A DNA stretch of 49,765 nt from Spirochaetes bacterium GWB1_36_13 (GTDB taxonomy: Bacteria > Spirochaetota > GWB1-36-13): assembly GCA_001829155.1 (NCBI GenBank), contig MIAO01000144.1, forward strand, positions 1 to 49,765. Reading direction: 5' to 3'. Of the stretch, positions 1-7,710 are shown one piece after another. The notes below the pieces were generated by a model. The model did not search any database. It saw only the letters and a program-made list of their open reading frames with translations, and had not been told where the DNA came from. The translations under genes were made by a program, and so were the position numbers. Positions within the stretch are counted from its first letter, which is position 1. Each line of letters opens with the position of its first letter.

Positions 1-224
1 ATCATTTTTGGATCTGAAAAAGATTTCCTTGAATTTCTAGTAATAACTGTATATCTATACTTTGGATTAATTTTATTTTTTTTAAATGTAGATGAAATTA
101 AATCATGTAAGTATAAAATATCTTTTTTTTTCAAAGAGGTAGAGTTTATTAAGCTAATTTCCTCATTTGGAATATCAAATTCTTCAATCAAATTATTCTC
201 CTTTAAATCACATTTAACATGCAT
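1..224 (-). CDS. Cassette-encoded hypothetical protein (partial, runs off left edge)
   Basis: An open frame on the minus strand continues past the window edge, so only the N-terminal part is visible. It starts just inside what would be the first cassette downstream of the decayed recombinase copy; the cassette boundary is the core-like heptamer ACCCAAC at 228-234 (GTTGGGT on the minus strand). The start is uncertain. ATG at 224 lies inside the cassette but has a weak RBS. TTG at 191 has GGAG seven bases upstream. The frame is also open up to an ATG at 290, but that would place the start across the att palindrome. The visible product is hydrophilic and lysine/isoleucine-rich, with no domain I recognise. 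It is probably the first cassette gene of a second array extending leftwards. Confidence 0.4.
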   Translation of the reverse strand, partial: MHVKCDLKENNLIEEFDIPNEEISLINSTSLKKKDILYLHDLISSTFKKNKINPKYRYTVITRNSRKSFSDPKM

Positions 225-227
225 TGC

Positions 228-264
228 ACCCAACTCCATATATACGACAAAACTTTCGTATATT
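228..264 (-). other. Decayed attI-like palindrome beside the recombinase remnant
   Basis: ATATACGA (240-247) and TCGTATAT (256-263) form an 8-bp palindrome with an 8-base loop. On the minus strand it is followed by GTTGGGT, which fits the integron core consensus GTTRRRY. The palindrome sits about 27 bp downstream of the stop of the recombinase remnant. The complete recombinase has a longer palindrome with the same outer sequence 41 bp downstream of its stop (9712-9767). The parallel placement suggests the same kind of primary att site, here shortened. Its function is inferred from position and sequence only. Confidence 0.42.
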
Positions 265-290
265 CCGGATACACTGGTAAAGTACGACAT

Positions 291-442
291 TTAATTATCC
301 AGCGGACTCCTTACATTTCTAATCGTCTGAGCGCTCACATGAGTATAAATCTCAGTTGTTTCACTCGATTTATGACCCAGTAATTCCTGAATCATCCTCA
401 AATCAGTTCACGCTTCTTTTTTATTTCCAATATTCTCTCCAC
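291..442 (-). pseudogene. Remnant of a second copy of the tyrosine recombinase (internal deletion)
   Basis: Read on the minus strand, the sequence starts with a GTG and about 28 bases nearly identical to the 5' end of the complete recombinase at 10834. It then jumps to the last 39 codons of that gene in another frame. This tail still reads [15 protein letters not shown] and TTEIYTHVS, so it keeps the catalytic His and Tyr, and ends near SPLDN. About 870 bases, covering the catalytic Arg, Lys and His-x-x-Arg, are missing. In the intact gene a short direct repeat (AACGGAA) occurs at both deletion points, about codons 10-12 and 301-303, which suggests deletion by short-homology recombination. 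The AT-rich upstream leader also resembles the intact gene's leader. The remnant cannot be active. Confidence 0.85.
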
Positions 443-528
443 AATTCAAAAATAAATATATAAAAAAATTTATAATAAGCAAAAAAATATTGACTCAACC
501 CTGAAAGCAGGCTAGGCGGGAAAATTTC

Positions 529-666
529 AGATAATGTTCCCGCGATATGTGATGCTCCTGAGGCTTAGAAGGGTGCAGTCTGAGGGTCGTGAGCAGAGCG
601 AACCCCCGAAGCAAACCCTGTCCCGTCAGGGCTTGCCGATGGAGTATCATATATCGTGTGTTATGT
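529..666 (-). other. attC-like recombination site 6 (distal end of cassette 5)
   Basis: Long imperfect arms at 543-558 and 641-656 pair at 14 of 16 positions (CGATATGTGATGCTCC against GGAGTATCATATATCG). They are bracketed by TGTTATG on the gene side and AGATAAT on the distal side. The loop of about 80 bases is GC-rich (it contains GAGCAGAGCGAACCCCCG), unlike the AT-rich genes around it. The overall plan (outer core, asymmetric spacer, stem, variable loop) is that of integron attC sites. Beyond it, from about 484 to 516, lies the upstream region of the recombinase remnant. Confidence 0.6.
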
Positions 667-2649
667 GAAGGATTTAGTTTTTAATTACTTGCTGTGTAGT
701 CTTAAAGTTTAGTTTCGCAATTTTAGTTAACTCTCCTTCTCCATTTTTTTCTATAATAGATTTTGTAACTTTTATTACCGTTTCATTTGCTCCTTTTGGA
801 ATAGTAATTCCATATTTTATTCCCATAGCTTCGATAGATGTTAAAAACCCTTCTCTTGCTAAAATAGATGCAGCTGCTACTGCAATATCTCTTTCAGCTT
901 TGTGAATTTGCAGTAACTCTATTTTTTTCCCATTTTCCATTAATGCCTTATTTATATATTCTTCATTTCCAAATTGGTCTGCAATTGCAGCTGTACAATC
1001 ATTTTTTATTAATAAGTTTTCGATTGCTCGTGCATGCCCCCATGCTAATAATTCGTTCATATTTTTCATTTTGTCGTATAACTCATTGTATTTTTCTGGA
1101 TTTATTTTAATAACACTATATTTATCTTCTCCTACAAGTCTCCTGATTTCTGGAGCCATTTCTTTAATTTTGCTATCACTTATTGTTTTACTATCTTTAA
1201 CGCCCAATGATTTTAATTTCTCGTTTGTTTCTTTATCAACATATACTCCAGCAATTACAATTGCTCCTAAGTAGTCACCTTTTCCAGATTCGTCAGTTCC
1301 AATATGTGATTCTTTTGTAAAACTTAGAAATTTTTCTTCTTTTTCTTTATTGATTTGATTAGAGTCTTTTTCTACATTTTGCACTACTAATAAATCTTTT
1401 TCTTCACTTTTATATGTTTCATCTTTTTTTGTTTGACAAATATCTTCATCCGTTAACCCCGCTCTTATCAAAATATTGTAGGCATCTCTCATACAAGCTT
1501 TTATTTCACCAACTTTATCAAATGCTTCCTCAGGATTTTGAATACAAATTATTCTTCTATCTCCTAATGGGTCAGAATGCATTTCTTTACATCTACTTCC
1601 TTCCCAAATTGCTATCATTTTTTCTAGAACATATCCATATCGTCTTTCATCTGTAATATATTTTTTAAATTTTAGTTTTCTCAATGCATTTCCTACATCG
1701 GCAATTTCAGGATTTTTCTTGTAATCTTCAATAGTGAAAAAGTCTTTTTCTATCATTATTTTTATTATAAATCCTTCATATACTTTGGCAAACTGTGCAA
1801 CTAAAAAATTATATTCATCCAATTTTTCACTTACTTTCTTAATAATTTCTACTAACGCTAATCCTGTTGAATATGTCTTCTTATCATTTTCAAACAAGTA
1901 ATCCTCAAATCCCTCTGGAAAATTTTTAACTCTTTCGTTCATCTTCAATAACATTTCTGAGTTTTCTTTAATTTCTTTCTCAATTTTATTTTTTTCTTTT
2001 GCAGAAACATAAAAAAGTGCTCTTTCCATATCATCCAAAGGCTTATAAGCATTTATTATTTCAGCAACTTTATCTATTAAGTCAGAATAAATTCCTTGAA
2101 CCACTAAATTTCCACTTTTATACAATGTAACAACACAAGAAAAGTCATAATAAGTTATTTTATATATAAATTCCTGATGTTCATGTTTTTCCAACTTCTC
2201 AATTTGAAAAGTATTTTCTATTGATTCTTTAATTATTTTTTGAATTTCAGTGTCTTGAATTTTGATTGATGCACTAACAGGAATTCTATTTTCAACTCCA
2301 TCAGGTTTTATTACTTTTAACTCTAAATTACTACAAAATATATTTTCAAAATCTTGTGTAGCCTTTTCAATTATAATTTTAGAAGAATTCTTACCTTTAA
2401 AATATATTATGATTGAAGCAAATTCTTTGGAATGTTCTATATTCAATTTATATCCACAACCGTTATTTATTTCTTTTTCTTCTATCACTTTTGCCCCAAT
2501 CTGACTTATTTTCTCTTTGACTATCATTATAGAATCTTCTTTTTGTTTTACAAATTCAATGCTTTTCATCGTTCCCCTCTCTTTATAAAACTATTTTTAT
2601 TTTATAATATTTAGAATATAATTTCTTCGTTTTGAATCTTTCACCTAAC
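536..2649 (-). mobile_element. Gene cassette 5 (HEPN-RNase HIII fusion), attC-like site included
   Basis: This unit runs from the core at 2643-2649 (GTTAGGT on the minus strand, a perfect GTTRRRY) to the next core at 529-535. The gene region is flanked by cassette-specific inverted repeats: 660-676 matches the reverse complement of 2633-2649 (GTTATGTGAAGGATT against GTTAGGTGAAAGATT). The unit is about 2.1 kb and holds one gene. Cassette identity is inferred from the repeated site architecture, not from known mobility. Confidence 0.6.
674..2569 (-). CDS. RnlA-like HEPN toxin fused to an RNase HIII catalytic domain
   Basis: A 631-residue protein. Residues 1-175 look like two TBP/RnlA-type repeat domains; the second contains an SGNLVVQG strand typical of both RnlA and RNase HIII N-termini. 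Residues 215-370 resemble the Dmd-binding/HEPN part of RnlA, with the HEPN motif R-x4-H at R326-H331 (RCKEMH). After a charged linker (375-420), residues 422-631 form an RNase H type 2 domain: DESGKGD at 426-432, D531 and E559 (HKAERD), which would complete the D-E-D-E metal site. Ordinary RNase HIII is about 300 residues, so the first 370 residues are additional. Known for the family: RnlA/LsoA are anti-T4 toxins stimulated by host RNase HI. Inference: this fusion carries its own RNase H partner. No RnlB-like antitoxin gene is adjacent. GAGGGG precedes the ATG. The call as an RNase H2-type enzyme is firm; the RnlA similarity is from recall. Confidence 0.78.
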   Translation of the reverse strand: MKSIEFVKQKEDSIMIVKEKISQIGAKVIEEKEINNGCGYKLNIEHSKEFASIIIYFKGKNSSKIIIEKATQDFENIFCSNLELKVIKPDGVENRIPVSASIKIQDTEIQKIIKESIENTFQIEKLEKHEHQEFIYKITYYDFSCVVTLYKSGNLVVQGIYSDLIDKVAEIINAYKPLDDMERALFYVSAKEKNKIEKEIKENSEMLLKMNERVKNFPEGFEDYLFENDKKTYSTGLALVEIIKKVSEKLDEYNFLVAQFAKVYEGFIIKIMIEKDFFTIEDYKKNPEIADVGNALRKLKFKKYITDERRYGYVLEKMIAIWEGSRCKEMHSDPLGDRRIICIQNPEEAFDKVGEIKACMRDAYNILIRAGLTDEDICQTKKDETYKSEEKDLLVVQNVEKDSNQINKEKEEKFLSFTKESHIGTDESGKGDYLGAIVIAGVYVDKETNEKLKSLGVKDSKTISDSKIKEMAPEIRRLVGEDKYSVIKINPEKYNELYDKMKNMNELLAWGHARAIENLLIKNDCTAAIADQFGNEEYINKALMENGKKIELLQIHKAERDIAVAAASILAREGFLTSIEAMGIKYGITIPKGANETVIKVTKSIIEKNGEGELTKIAKLNFKTTQQVIKN

Positions 2650-2802
2650 ATTTGCGACTATAAGACCGAGTAGGGTTTGCCATGAGCAAACCCGTAAGCG
2701 AGGCAAGGGAACGAAGTAACCGCAGCGTTCGGCTGAAAGCCGAATGTCGGGCGAAGCCCTGGAGGGCAGCTTGACTGCCCAGAGTGATAGTCGCTGTTGT
2801 GT
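2643..2802 (-). other. attC-like recombination site 5 (between cassettes 5 and 4)
   Basis: Perfect arms GCGACTAT (2654-2661) and ATAGTCGC (2787-2794) enclose a long, GC-rich loop with internal hairpins, for example GTTCGGCTGAAAGCCGAATG near 2728. Cores at 2643-2649 and about 2796-2802 flank it. A 62-codon minus-strand reading frame crosses the site, but its composition is explained by the folded site and it is not called as a gene. Confidence 0.58.
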
Positions 2803-3278
2803 GATGTAACTATTTTCACAGTGCGGCATTTTTCATTGGTTCTCTGTTAAAAAGATTATAAAAATAAAAACATAATACACCGATGAGAAAGGTAAAAAGG
2901 AAATTAACGATTGTGATTATTTCTATCTGTCCATTTATAATTTTAGTGAGAGAAAGCAAGATAGTTATTAACATGTGAAAAGCTCCGGATTTCACATATA
3001 CATTATTGAATGGGATTTTACTTTGTATTTTCAAAAATAATATGGAGAGGAGACCACCAATGGCTCCAACACCAACGATCAGAAAGAGCATAAAAATAAT
3101 CATTGATTTGATTTTGTCATTTTCAAATTTTATCGATCCAAGTATAATTAGATATAAAAAATTGAATATATATAAAATCATATATGCAATCATTCCGCCT
3201 AAAAATCCTTTTTTTAAATTCATGTAAACTCCATGTTTTTATTTGCCGCACATTACGAAAATAGTTATTTCACACAAT
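2650..3278 (-). mobile_element. Gene cassette 4 (small membrane protein), attC-like site included
   Basis: This unit lies between the cores at about 3272-3278 and 2643-2649. It has the longest cassette-specific terminal inverted repeat in the array: 2796-2828 pairs with 3244-3278 over about 30 positions, sharing TAACTATTTTC and GTGCGGCA blocks. The stop codon of the gene lies inside the left repeat, so the repeat tightly frames the coding sequence. The unit is only about 0.63 kb. Confidence 0.6.
2816..3223 (-). CDS. Small multi-pass membrane protein, cassette-encoded
   Basis: A 135-residue protein with about four hydrophobic segments (roughly 8-32, 40-65, 75-95 and 100-122) joined by short, lysine-containing loops, ending NREPMKNAAL. 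I recognise no family motif. It is the only gene of its cassette, and its TGA stop lies within the cassette's left inverted repeat. It starts at ATG 3223, after a leader TGGAGTTTAC on the minus strand that supplies GGAG about seven bases upstream. Small membrane proteins are common cargo of chromosomal integrons and sometimes act in stress or phage exclusion; nothing in this sequence shows which. Confidence 0.7.
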   Translation of the reverse strand: MNLKKGFLGGMIAYMILYIFNFLYLIILGSIKFENDKIKSMIIFMLFLIVGVGAIGGLLSILFLKIQSKIPFNNVYVKSGAFHMLITILLSLTKIINGQIEIITIVNFLFTFLIGVLCFYFYNLFNREPMKNAAL

Positions 3279-3453
3279 GTTCTGCGGCGAGATGCGGTAC
3301 CGAAAAGGGTAGTAGCCGCCACATACAATATTACTAACCTTAAAAATCTAAACCAAAAACTGGTGAAATAAAAGCCACATTTTTGGTATCGAGGGAAATC
3401 CGTAATTTTAGGATTTTTGATGATTTTCCCGTCATTGCGCCGCTGTTATATGA
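3272..3453 (-). other. attC-like recombination site 4 (between cassettes 4 and 3)
   Basis: This is the least regular site of the array. The outer arms TGCGGCG (3283-3289) and CGCCGC (3440-3445) lie just inside the flanks AATGTTC and TGTTATAT, which match the other sites. The loop of about 150 bases contains a secondary hairpin around GGGAAATCC...TTTTCCC (about 3392-3431). Reading frames crossing it have no RBS and no protein-like composition. Confidence 0.5.
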
Positions 3454-4410
3454 TGGCGCGCATTCATTTAAAACAACTATTTTAAAACAGAACAATAAAA
3501 AGGGTGGTAAAAATCTTCTTCATACCCCAATTTATTTGCAACTCTTCTTGAGCCAATATTATCAAAATTTGTTCCCCAAATTGGATTAAATCCATTTTCA
3601 AGACAATACATAATCATTGCTGCTGCTGGATATACTCCTAAACCTTGACCTCTAAAGTTTTGATCCGTTTCAATTCCAACATCAATCATATCATTTGAAA
3701 TAAATGAAGAAAATGATGTACTAACAACCATTTCGTCTTTTAGAAGGCAATAACCAATTCCTTTGCTTAAGAATTTTTCCATAGTGTCCCATGAAAAACT
3801 AGGTATGATTTTACCAGTGATTTTTATATAATTTTTCTCATCAATTCTTTTTAGTTTAAAACCTTTTGGAATCTGGTTAAAAAAGTCTTGTCGGTTGATA
3901 AATACAGATTTATTGAACTTGAATCGTACTCGTTCAAAGGCAAGAACATTTTCAGATAAAACTTTTTTTAGCGTTATTATTTTTTCATCTTGATCCAGGT
4001 TAGAGTCATTGCAAATCACTGAATAATCTTTTAGGCGATCTCCTAGCAAATTATTTAGTTTTTCATTCCAGGTATCAGGATATGTCACCAAGCGGATTTG
4101 TTTGGGTTTAGTATTAGCTTCTTTTAACATTATTTCAATCAGCTGATGATTAAATAAATCGTTGTTTTGATTTCCGCATAAAAGGGAGAATCCTGAAACA
4201 AAGTGAGAAATAAATGCCGTGTTAGGATGTTGAATATTGTCAACAAAAATAGAACCATTTTGTATTTGATCGATTACTGCTTGTGCAAACACTTTGTCAA
4301 AATTGACATCTTCAACAAGCGGCAAAACAAGATGATATTGGCTAGGTTCAATTTTAATCATAAGAAGATTACTCCATACTAAATATTTTTTTTGCGCGCT
4401 TTCATATAAT
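3279..4410 (-). mobile_element. Gene cassette 3 (GNAT acetyltransferase), attC-like site included
   Basis: This unit lies between the cores at about 4404-4410 and 3272-3278. Cassette-specific inverted ends are 3447-3464 (GTTATATGATGGCGCGCA) and 4393-4410, whose reverse complement matches at 15 of 18 positions. The GC-rich GCGCGC block inside otherwise AT-rich sequence makes the pairing stand out. The unit is about 1.1 kb with one gene. Confidence 0.6.
3477..4361 (-). CDS. GNAT-family N-acetyltransferase (PF12746-like), cassette-encoded
   Basis: A 294-residue protein from the ATG at 4361, chosen because GGAG precedes it by nine bases. The frame is open further upstream, but only through the attC-like site. 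The C-terminal half carries the acetyl-CoA-binding segment IETDQNFRGQGLGVYPAAA, with the R-G-Q-G-L-G turn, followed by NPIWGTNFDNIGSRRVANKL and GYEEDF, the usual GNAT beta5/alpha4 region. The length and the long N-terminal half fit the GNAT_acetyltran (PF12746) group. The substrate is unknown. Acetyltransferases are frequent integron cargo, including in antibiotic resistance, but nothing here points to an antibiotic. It is the single gene of its cassette. Confidence 0.8.
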   Translation of the reverse strand: MIKIEPSQYHLVLPLVEDVNFDKVFAQAVIDQIQNGSIFVDNIQHPNTAFISHFVSGFSLLCGNQNNDLFNHQLIEIMLKEANTKPKQIRLVTYPDTWNEKLNNLLGDRLKDYSVICNDSNLDQDEKIITLKKVLSENVLAFERVRFKFNKSVFINRQDFFNQIPKGFKLKRIDEKNYIKITGKIIPSFSWDTMEKFLSKGIGYCLLKDEMVVSTSFSSFISNDMIDVGIETDQNFRGQGLGVYPAAAMIMYCLENGFNPIWGTNFDNIGSRRVANKLGYEEDFYHPFYCSVLK

Positions 4411-4554
4411 GTTCCGTGTGTTGCCGAAGTTGCCAGCACCACAAACTTTATTTCTAAATTTACAAAATAATCCAAGCAAAACTAAATCTCCCAAATTCTA
4501 ACAAGATGCTGGCAATTTGGGTGAGCGCAGCGAACCGGCAACACACTGTTATCT
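4404..4554 (-). other. attC-like recombination site 3 (between cassettes 3 and 2)
   Basis: Outer arms CGTGTGTTGCCG (4415-4426) and CGGCAACACAC (4536-4546) are followed inwards by a second pair, AAGTTGCCAGC (4427-4437) and GCTGGCAATTTGG (4508-4520). The loop is AT-rich on one side, with a GTGAGCGCAGCGAA insert on the other. On the minus strand the outer elements read AGATAAC ... GGAACATTATAT, giving the asymmetric spacers expected of an attC. The arms are almost identical to those of site 2 at 7711-7871. Confidence 0.7.
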
Positions 4555-4597
4555 GATGTGCCGTGCTAAATACCAATCAGTACGCCATGGATGGCGT

Positions 4598-5674
4598 TTA
4601 TTTATTTTTGTTTTGGTTTTCTAAATATTCTAAATATTTAATTATTTTTTTATATTCGATTAGTTGCATATATTCTTCCATGTAGTGATAATCTGGATTT
4701 TCATTCTCATTAATAGGTAATATTATACTCTCTTTTTCCAATCTTGTAGAACTTCTTTTATAGCCAAAATTGTATTTACCCCTTACTTTATCAGCAACAG
4801 TAGTTATAAAAGTTCCACTATATCTATTAATATTTGGACTGTATCCTAAGGTCATATCCGAAGTTGCAATAAAATCCTCAGCTTTATAAACTGAGTATCC
4901 CATAGAACCTTCTCCATTTCTTATAAATGCAATACAATTACCTTTCTGAATTAACTTATTATCTTTATTTACTTGGCACAAAACCCCATTATTTTGATTA
5001 GTTGCACCTAAATAATTAATTCCTTTTTTAGATTTGTTTAAATGATTCAAACCTTTAGATTTACCTGGTACTAACCTTTCAAAGAGTTTACCTATTTTAA
5101 ATTCTTTCCATTCTTTTTGTGATAAAAATTTCAGATTATTTGAATAATTAATACCTTCTATTTTAGACAATATATACTTCTTGTATTTTTCAATCAGAAG
5201 TTGCTCCTTATCTTGCATAAAAGATTCCATAAATTCATAGTCGGGTTTACCATTTAGATTTACAGGTAAAAGTATTTTTTCTTTTTTGATTCGATTATCG
5301 TTGATTTCACGGTTATAGCTATATTTTTCATCTAAACGCGAAACTATATTCGCAATAAATAGATAAATATATTTATTAAAATTAGGATTTTCCAATTTAG
5401 TAACATGATCACTAGCAATAAACCTATAAGGTTGGTAAAAACAAGCTCCGACACTTCCACTATTCGCAATAGATAAACAATTAGAAAAAATTCTCACATC
5501 AGATGTATTGCTTATAAAGTTATCAACTCCATTATTCAAGGCAGTTGAAGAAATATAAGGCATTTTTCCTAAAAAATGGTCATTAGTTTTAAGTCGCTTC
5601 CCTCTTTGGATATTAGGAAAAACCTCATTAATGAAAAATTCTTGCCATTTTAAACCGTTCAATCTGTTTTTCAT
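4598..5674 (-). CDS. DNA-sequence specificity subunit (HsdS/BcgIB-like)
   Basis: A 358-residue protein with two tandem target-recognition halves. Each opens with the same kind of segment: LKWQEFFINEVFPNIQRGKR near residue 9 and WKEFKIGKLFERLVPGKSKG near residue 188. Each half also contains a Y-I/L-x-x-T/S core (PYISSTALNNGVDNF and NYLGATNQNNGV). This duplicated layout, with helical spacers after each half, is typical of type I S subunits and of the B subunit of BcgI-type enzymes (about 340 residues). It begins two bases after the methylase/nuclease gene, so the two are translationally linked. It should set the recognition site of the pair; the site cannot be read from sequence. Confidence 0.85.
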   Translation of the reverse strand: MKNRLNGLKWQEFFINEVFPNIQRGKRLKTNDHFLGKMPYISSTALNNGVDNFISNTSDVRIFSNCLSIANSGSVGACFYQPYRFIASDHVTKLENPNFNKYIYLFIANIVSRLDEKYSYNREINDNRIKKEKILLPVNLNGKPDYEFMESFMQDKEQLLIEKYKKYILSKIEGINYSNNLKFLSQKEWKEFKIGKLFERLVPGKSKGLNHLNKSKKGINYLGATNQNNGVLCQVNKDNKLIQKGNCIAFIRNGEGSMGYSVYKAEDFIATSDMTLGYSPNINRYSGTFITTVADKVRGKYNFGYKRSSTRLEKESIILPINENENPDYHYMEEYMQLIEYKKIIKYLEYLENQNKNK

Positions 5675-5676
5675 AA

Positions 5677-7569
5677 TTATTCGTCCAACCCAAACAAATA
5701 ACCTTTGCCATGAGTTACCATATTAAACTCAAAAGTCAGGTAATCCGCCATAGTGTTTTCAAAATCCTCATCACATGGGATTTCATCATTAAAATAATAA
5801 AAAGAATGCAACCATTCATCTTCTGGCTCTATAATTGTTTTAACCATAAACCTACTTTCAGCAGGTGCATCATGTCTCCAACAAGATATTAAGCGAGCTT
5901 TTTTTTCTTTTGCTCTTTCTGTTTCTATAAGACCAATATGTTTATTAACAACAAATCCATCATCTTCAAAATTAATAAATTTACAATACTTTTCTTTTGG
6001 GTGGGGCTTGTGTGCTGTAAAAATAGCTATACATGTATTTGTACCTATCCCATAAAAAGTATTTTTATTAAGAGTTATAACACCTTCTAATGAGTGTTTT
6101 TCTAATATATTTTTTTTCACAAGTTTATCTTCATTGGTTTTCCCAACCATAGTTGATTGAGGAACAATCACTGCACATTTTGCGCCATCTGATAAAGAAT
6201 CTAATAAATGCTTGACAAAAGATATTTCAGTCAAATGCGCATTTTCTTTTACTTTTCCTTGAGAATAAGGAGGATTCATTAAACCAATTGTAAACTTATT
6301 TTTTTTAAATTCTTCAGCAGACCTATTTAAAAAATCATCACAAACAAGGTTACTTTTTCCATCTCCTCTTAAAATCATATTTGTAGTAGCAATTGAAAAC
6401 ATATCTTCTCTTACTTCTATACCAAATATTTGATCTTTTTTTATTTTATTTCTGTCTTTTGGTTCGGCTTTTTTTAACATATAGTGCATAGCTGCAATTA
6501 AAAAACTTCCTGTTCCACAACATGGGTCAAAAACAATATCAGAAGGTTGAATATCCAATAATTCACAAAACAATTCAGTAATATGTTTTGGAGTAAGTAC
6601 CACACCTAAAGTTTGACCATCGCCACCACTATACCTAATAAATTCACCATAAAATCGACCTAAAACATCTTCTGGAGTATTTGCAATGACAGATTTTAAA
6701 ATGTTATTTTTTAAGTATTCTGTAAAATATTTTAAAGGAGTCTTTTCTAATCGAGTATCTATGCGATTTAACAAAGTCCTGTCTTTTATTGTGGTGAATT
6801 GATTTAAAATTTTATCTTTTTTTGTTTCAGGTTGAACTTCTACCCTAGTCATATATGTGGAAAGTGCGTCAAATATTTTTTGCCCGTCTGTTTTTAAAGA
6901 ATCACCAATCAAGGAATCAATAGTAAATGAATTATCTTGTAACGCTAATAAAATAGCGGAAACAATAAGAGGTTTTTCTGAATCACCTAATTGGCCATAA
7001 TTTCTGAGATATTCATTAAGTTCTTTAGATTTGCTTAGAATATCTTCCAGTTCAAGAGCTTCAGCAGGTGTTTCTTTTAAAACTTGTTCTTTGTAATATT
7101 TTTCTATGTTTTCTTCAGAAAAATTTTCAAAGTTTTCAACATTTTGAAGAATCTTATACCCATTTTCATCAACATAAATAGGTTTAATTTTATGGTGTTT
7201 TTCATTTCCAGAACAACCAAAAGCAAATATTTTTTTAAAATTAGTTTTTGTAAAAATTTCTTGTGCATAATGGAGAGCTCCATTTTCAGCATAATCAGAA
7301 ATAGATTTATTATCCATTAATAATGTAAAGCCATCATCATTATCATAAATAGCTTGTTTATTTAAATCAGCTTTATCCTCAATAACAATAATAAAATCTT
7401 TTGATTTACCAACAAATTCAGGAAATCCACTTTTACCAGTTCCTTTTTTTGAAGCTGTTTTAAGGGCATCTTGTATTTCTTTTATATCGCTCCCATTTGG
7501 TGTAAATTTTATTTTTGCATTATTTAATAAATTTCCTATAAAAAAATCAGTCTTTCTTTCATTCGCCAT
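5677..7569 (-). CDS. BcgI-like fused nuclease/N6-adenine DNA methyltransferase
   Basis: A 630-residue protein. The N-terminus holds a candidate PD-(D/E)xK nuclease motif, P50-E51-F with E64-D65-K66 (KDFIIVIEDKAD), as in BcgI-type type IIB enzymes. The middle and C-terminal parts form an HsdM-like gamma-class methylase: FDPCCGTGSFLIAA (motif I, SAM binding) and NPPYSQ (motif IV, catalysis), preceded by GVVLTPKHI. Size and gene order match BcgI A (about 637 residues) followed by its specificity subunit. A separate type I R subunit is absent, so cleavage would have to come from the N-terminal domain. The start at 7569 is chosen because GGGG lies six bases upstream; the ATG 18 bases earlier lacks an RBS. 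If active, it would cut on both sides of its site. Confidence 0.82.
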   Translation of the reverse strand: MANERKTDFFIGNLLNNAKIKFTPNGSDIKEIQDALKTASKKGTGKSGFPEFVGKSKDFIIVIEDKADLNKQAIYDNDDGFTLLMDNKSISDYAENGALHYAQEIFTKTNFKKIFAFGCSGNEKHHKIKPIYVDENGYKILQNVENFENFSEENIEKYYKEQVLKETPAEALELEDILSKSKELNEYLRNYGQLGDSEKPLIVSAILLALQDNSFTIDSLIGDSLKTDGQKIFDALSTYMTRVEVQPETKKDKILNQFTTIKDRTLLNRIDTRLEKTPLKYFTEYLKNNILKSVIANTPEDVLGRFYGEFIRYSGGDGQTLGVVLTPKHITELFCELLDIQPSDIVFDPCCGTGSFLIAAMHYMLKKAEPKDRNKIKKDQIFGIEVREDMFSIATTNMILRGDGKSNLVCDDFLNRSAEEFKKNKFTIGLMNPPYSQGKVKENAHLTEISFVKHLLDSLSDGAKCAVIVPQSTMVGKTNEDKLVKKNILEKHSLEGVITLNKNTFYGIGTNTCIAIFTAHKPHPKEKYCKFINFEDDGFVVNKHIGLIETERAKEKKARLISCWRHDAPAESRFMVKTIIEPEDEWLHSFYYFNDEIPCDEDFENTMADYLTFEFNMVTHGKGYLFGLDE

Positions 7570-7658
7570 CTTATTCCCCAATTCCATAGTTTATGAATAA
7601 TTAGTAAGTCATTAAAATTTATAGTTTTTCTTCCCAAAAGTCATCTTTTATCTTTCTT

Positions 7659-7678
7659 AGCCTGCACGGATGCAGGCT
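7659..7678. repeat. Perfect 8-bp hairpin upstream of the R-M pair
   Basis: AGCCTGCA and TGCAGGCT form a perfect stem with the loop CGGA. There is no T-run, so an intrinsic terminator is unlikely. A related hairpin (CCCTGC-ACGA-GGCAGGG) is present at about 11322-11339 in the repeat-rich stretch upstream of the recombinase, suggesting a dispersed family. The rest of the gene-free stretch 7570-7915 is the leader of the R-M cassette, its inverted end, and attC-like site 2. Confidence 0.5.
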
Positions 7679-7710
7679 CTTAATATACAAAACTCTGGCA
7701 CGGCATTTCA

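Noticed and set aside
674-2569. Ordinary housekeeping RNase HIII (rnhC)
   Set aside because: The protein is twice the normal length, has an HEPN motif, and sits in a cassette.
2641-2829. 62-codon minus-strand frame rich in Arg, Pro and Cys
   Set aside because: It lies wholly across the attC-like site; its composition reflects the GC-rich folded DNA and it has no RBS.
3383-3589. Plus-strand frame of 68 codons between cassettes
   Set aside because: It crosses an attC-like site and the antisense of the GNAT gene, without an RBS.
4362-4475. Upstream extension of the cassette GNAT gene
   Set aside because: It would read through the attC-like site; the ATG at 4361 has GGAG upstream and begins the family-like sequence.
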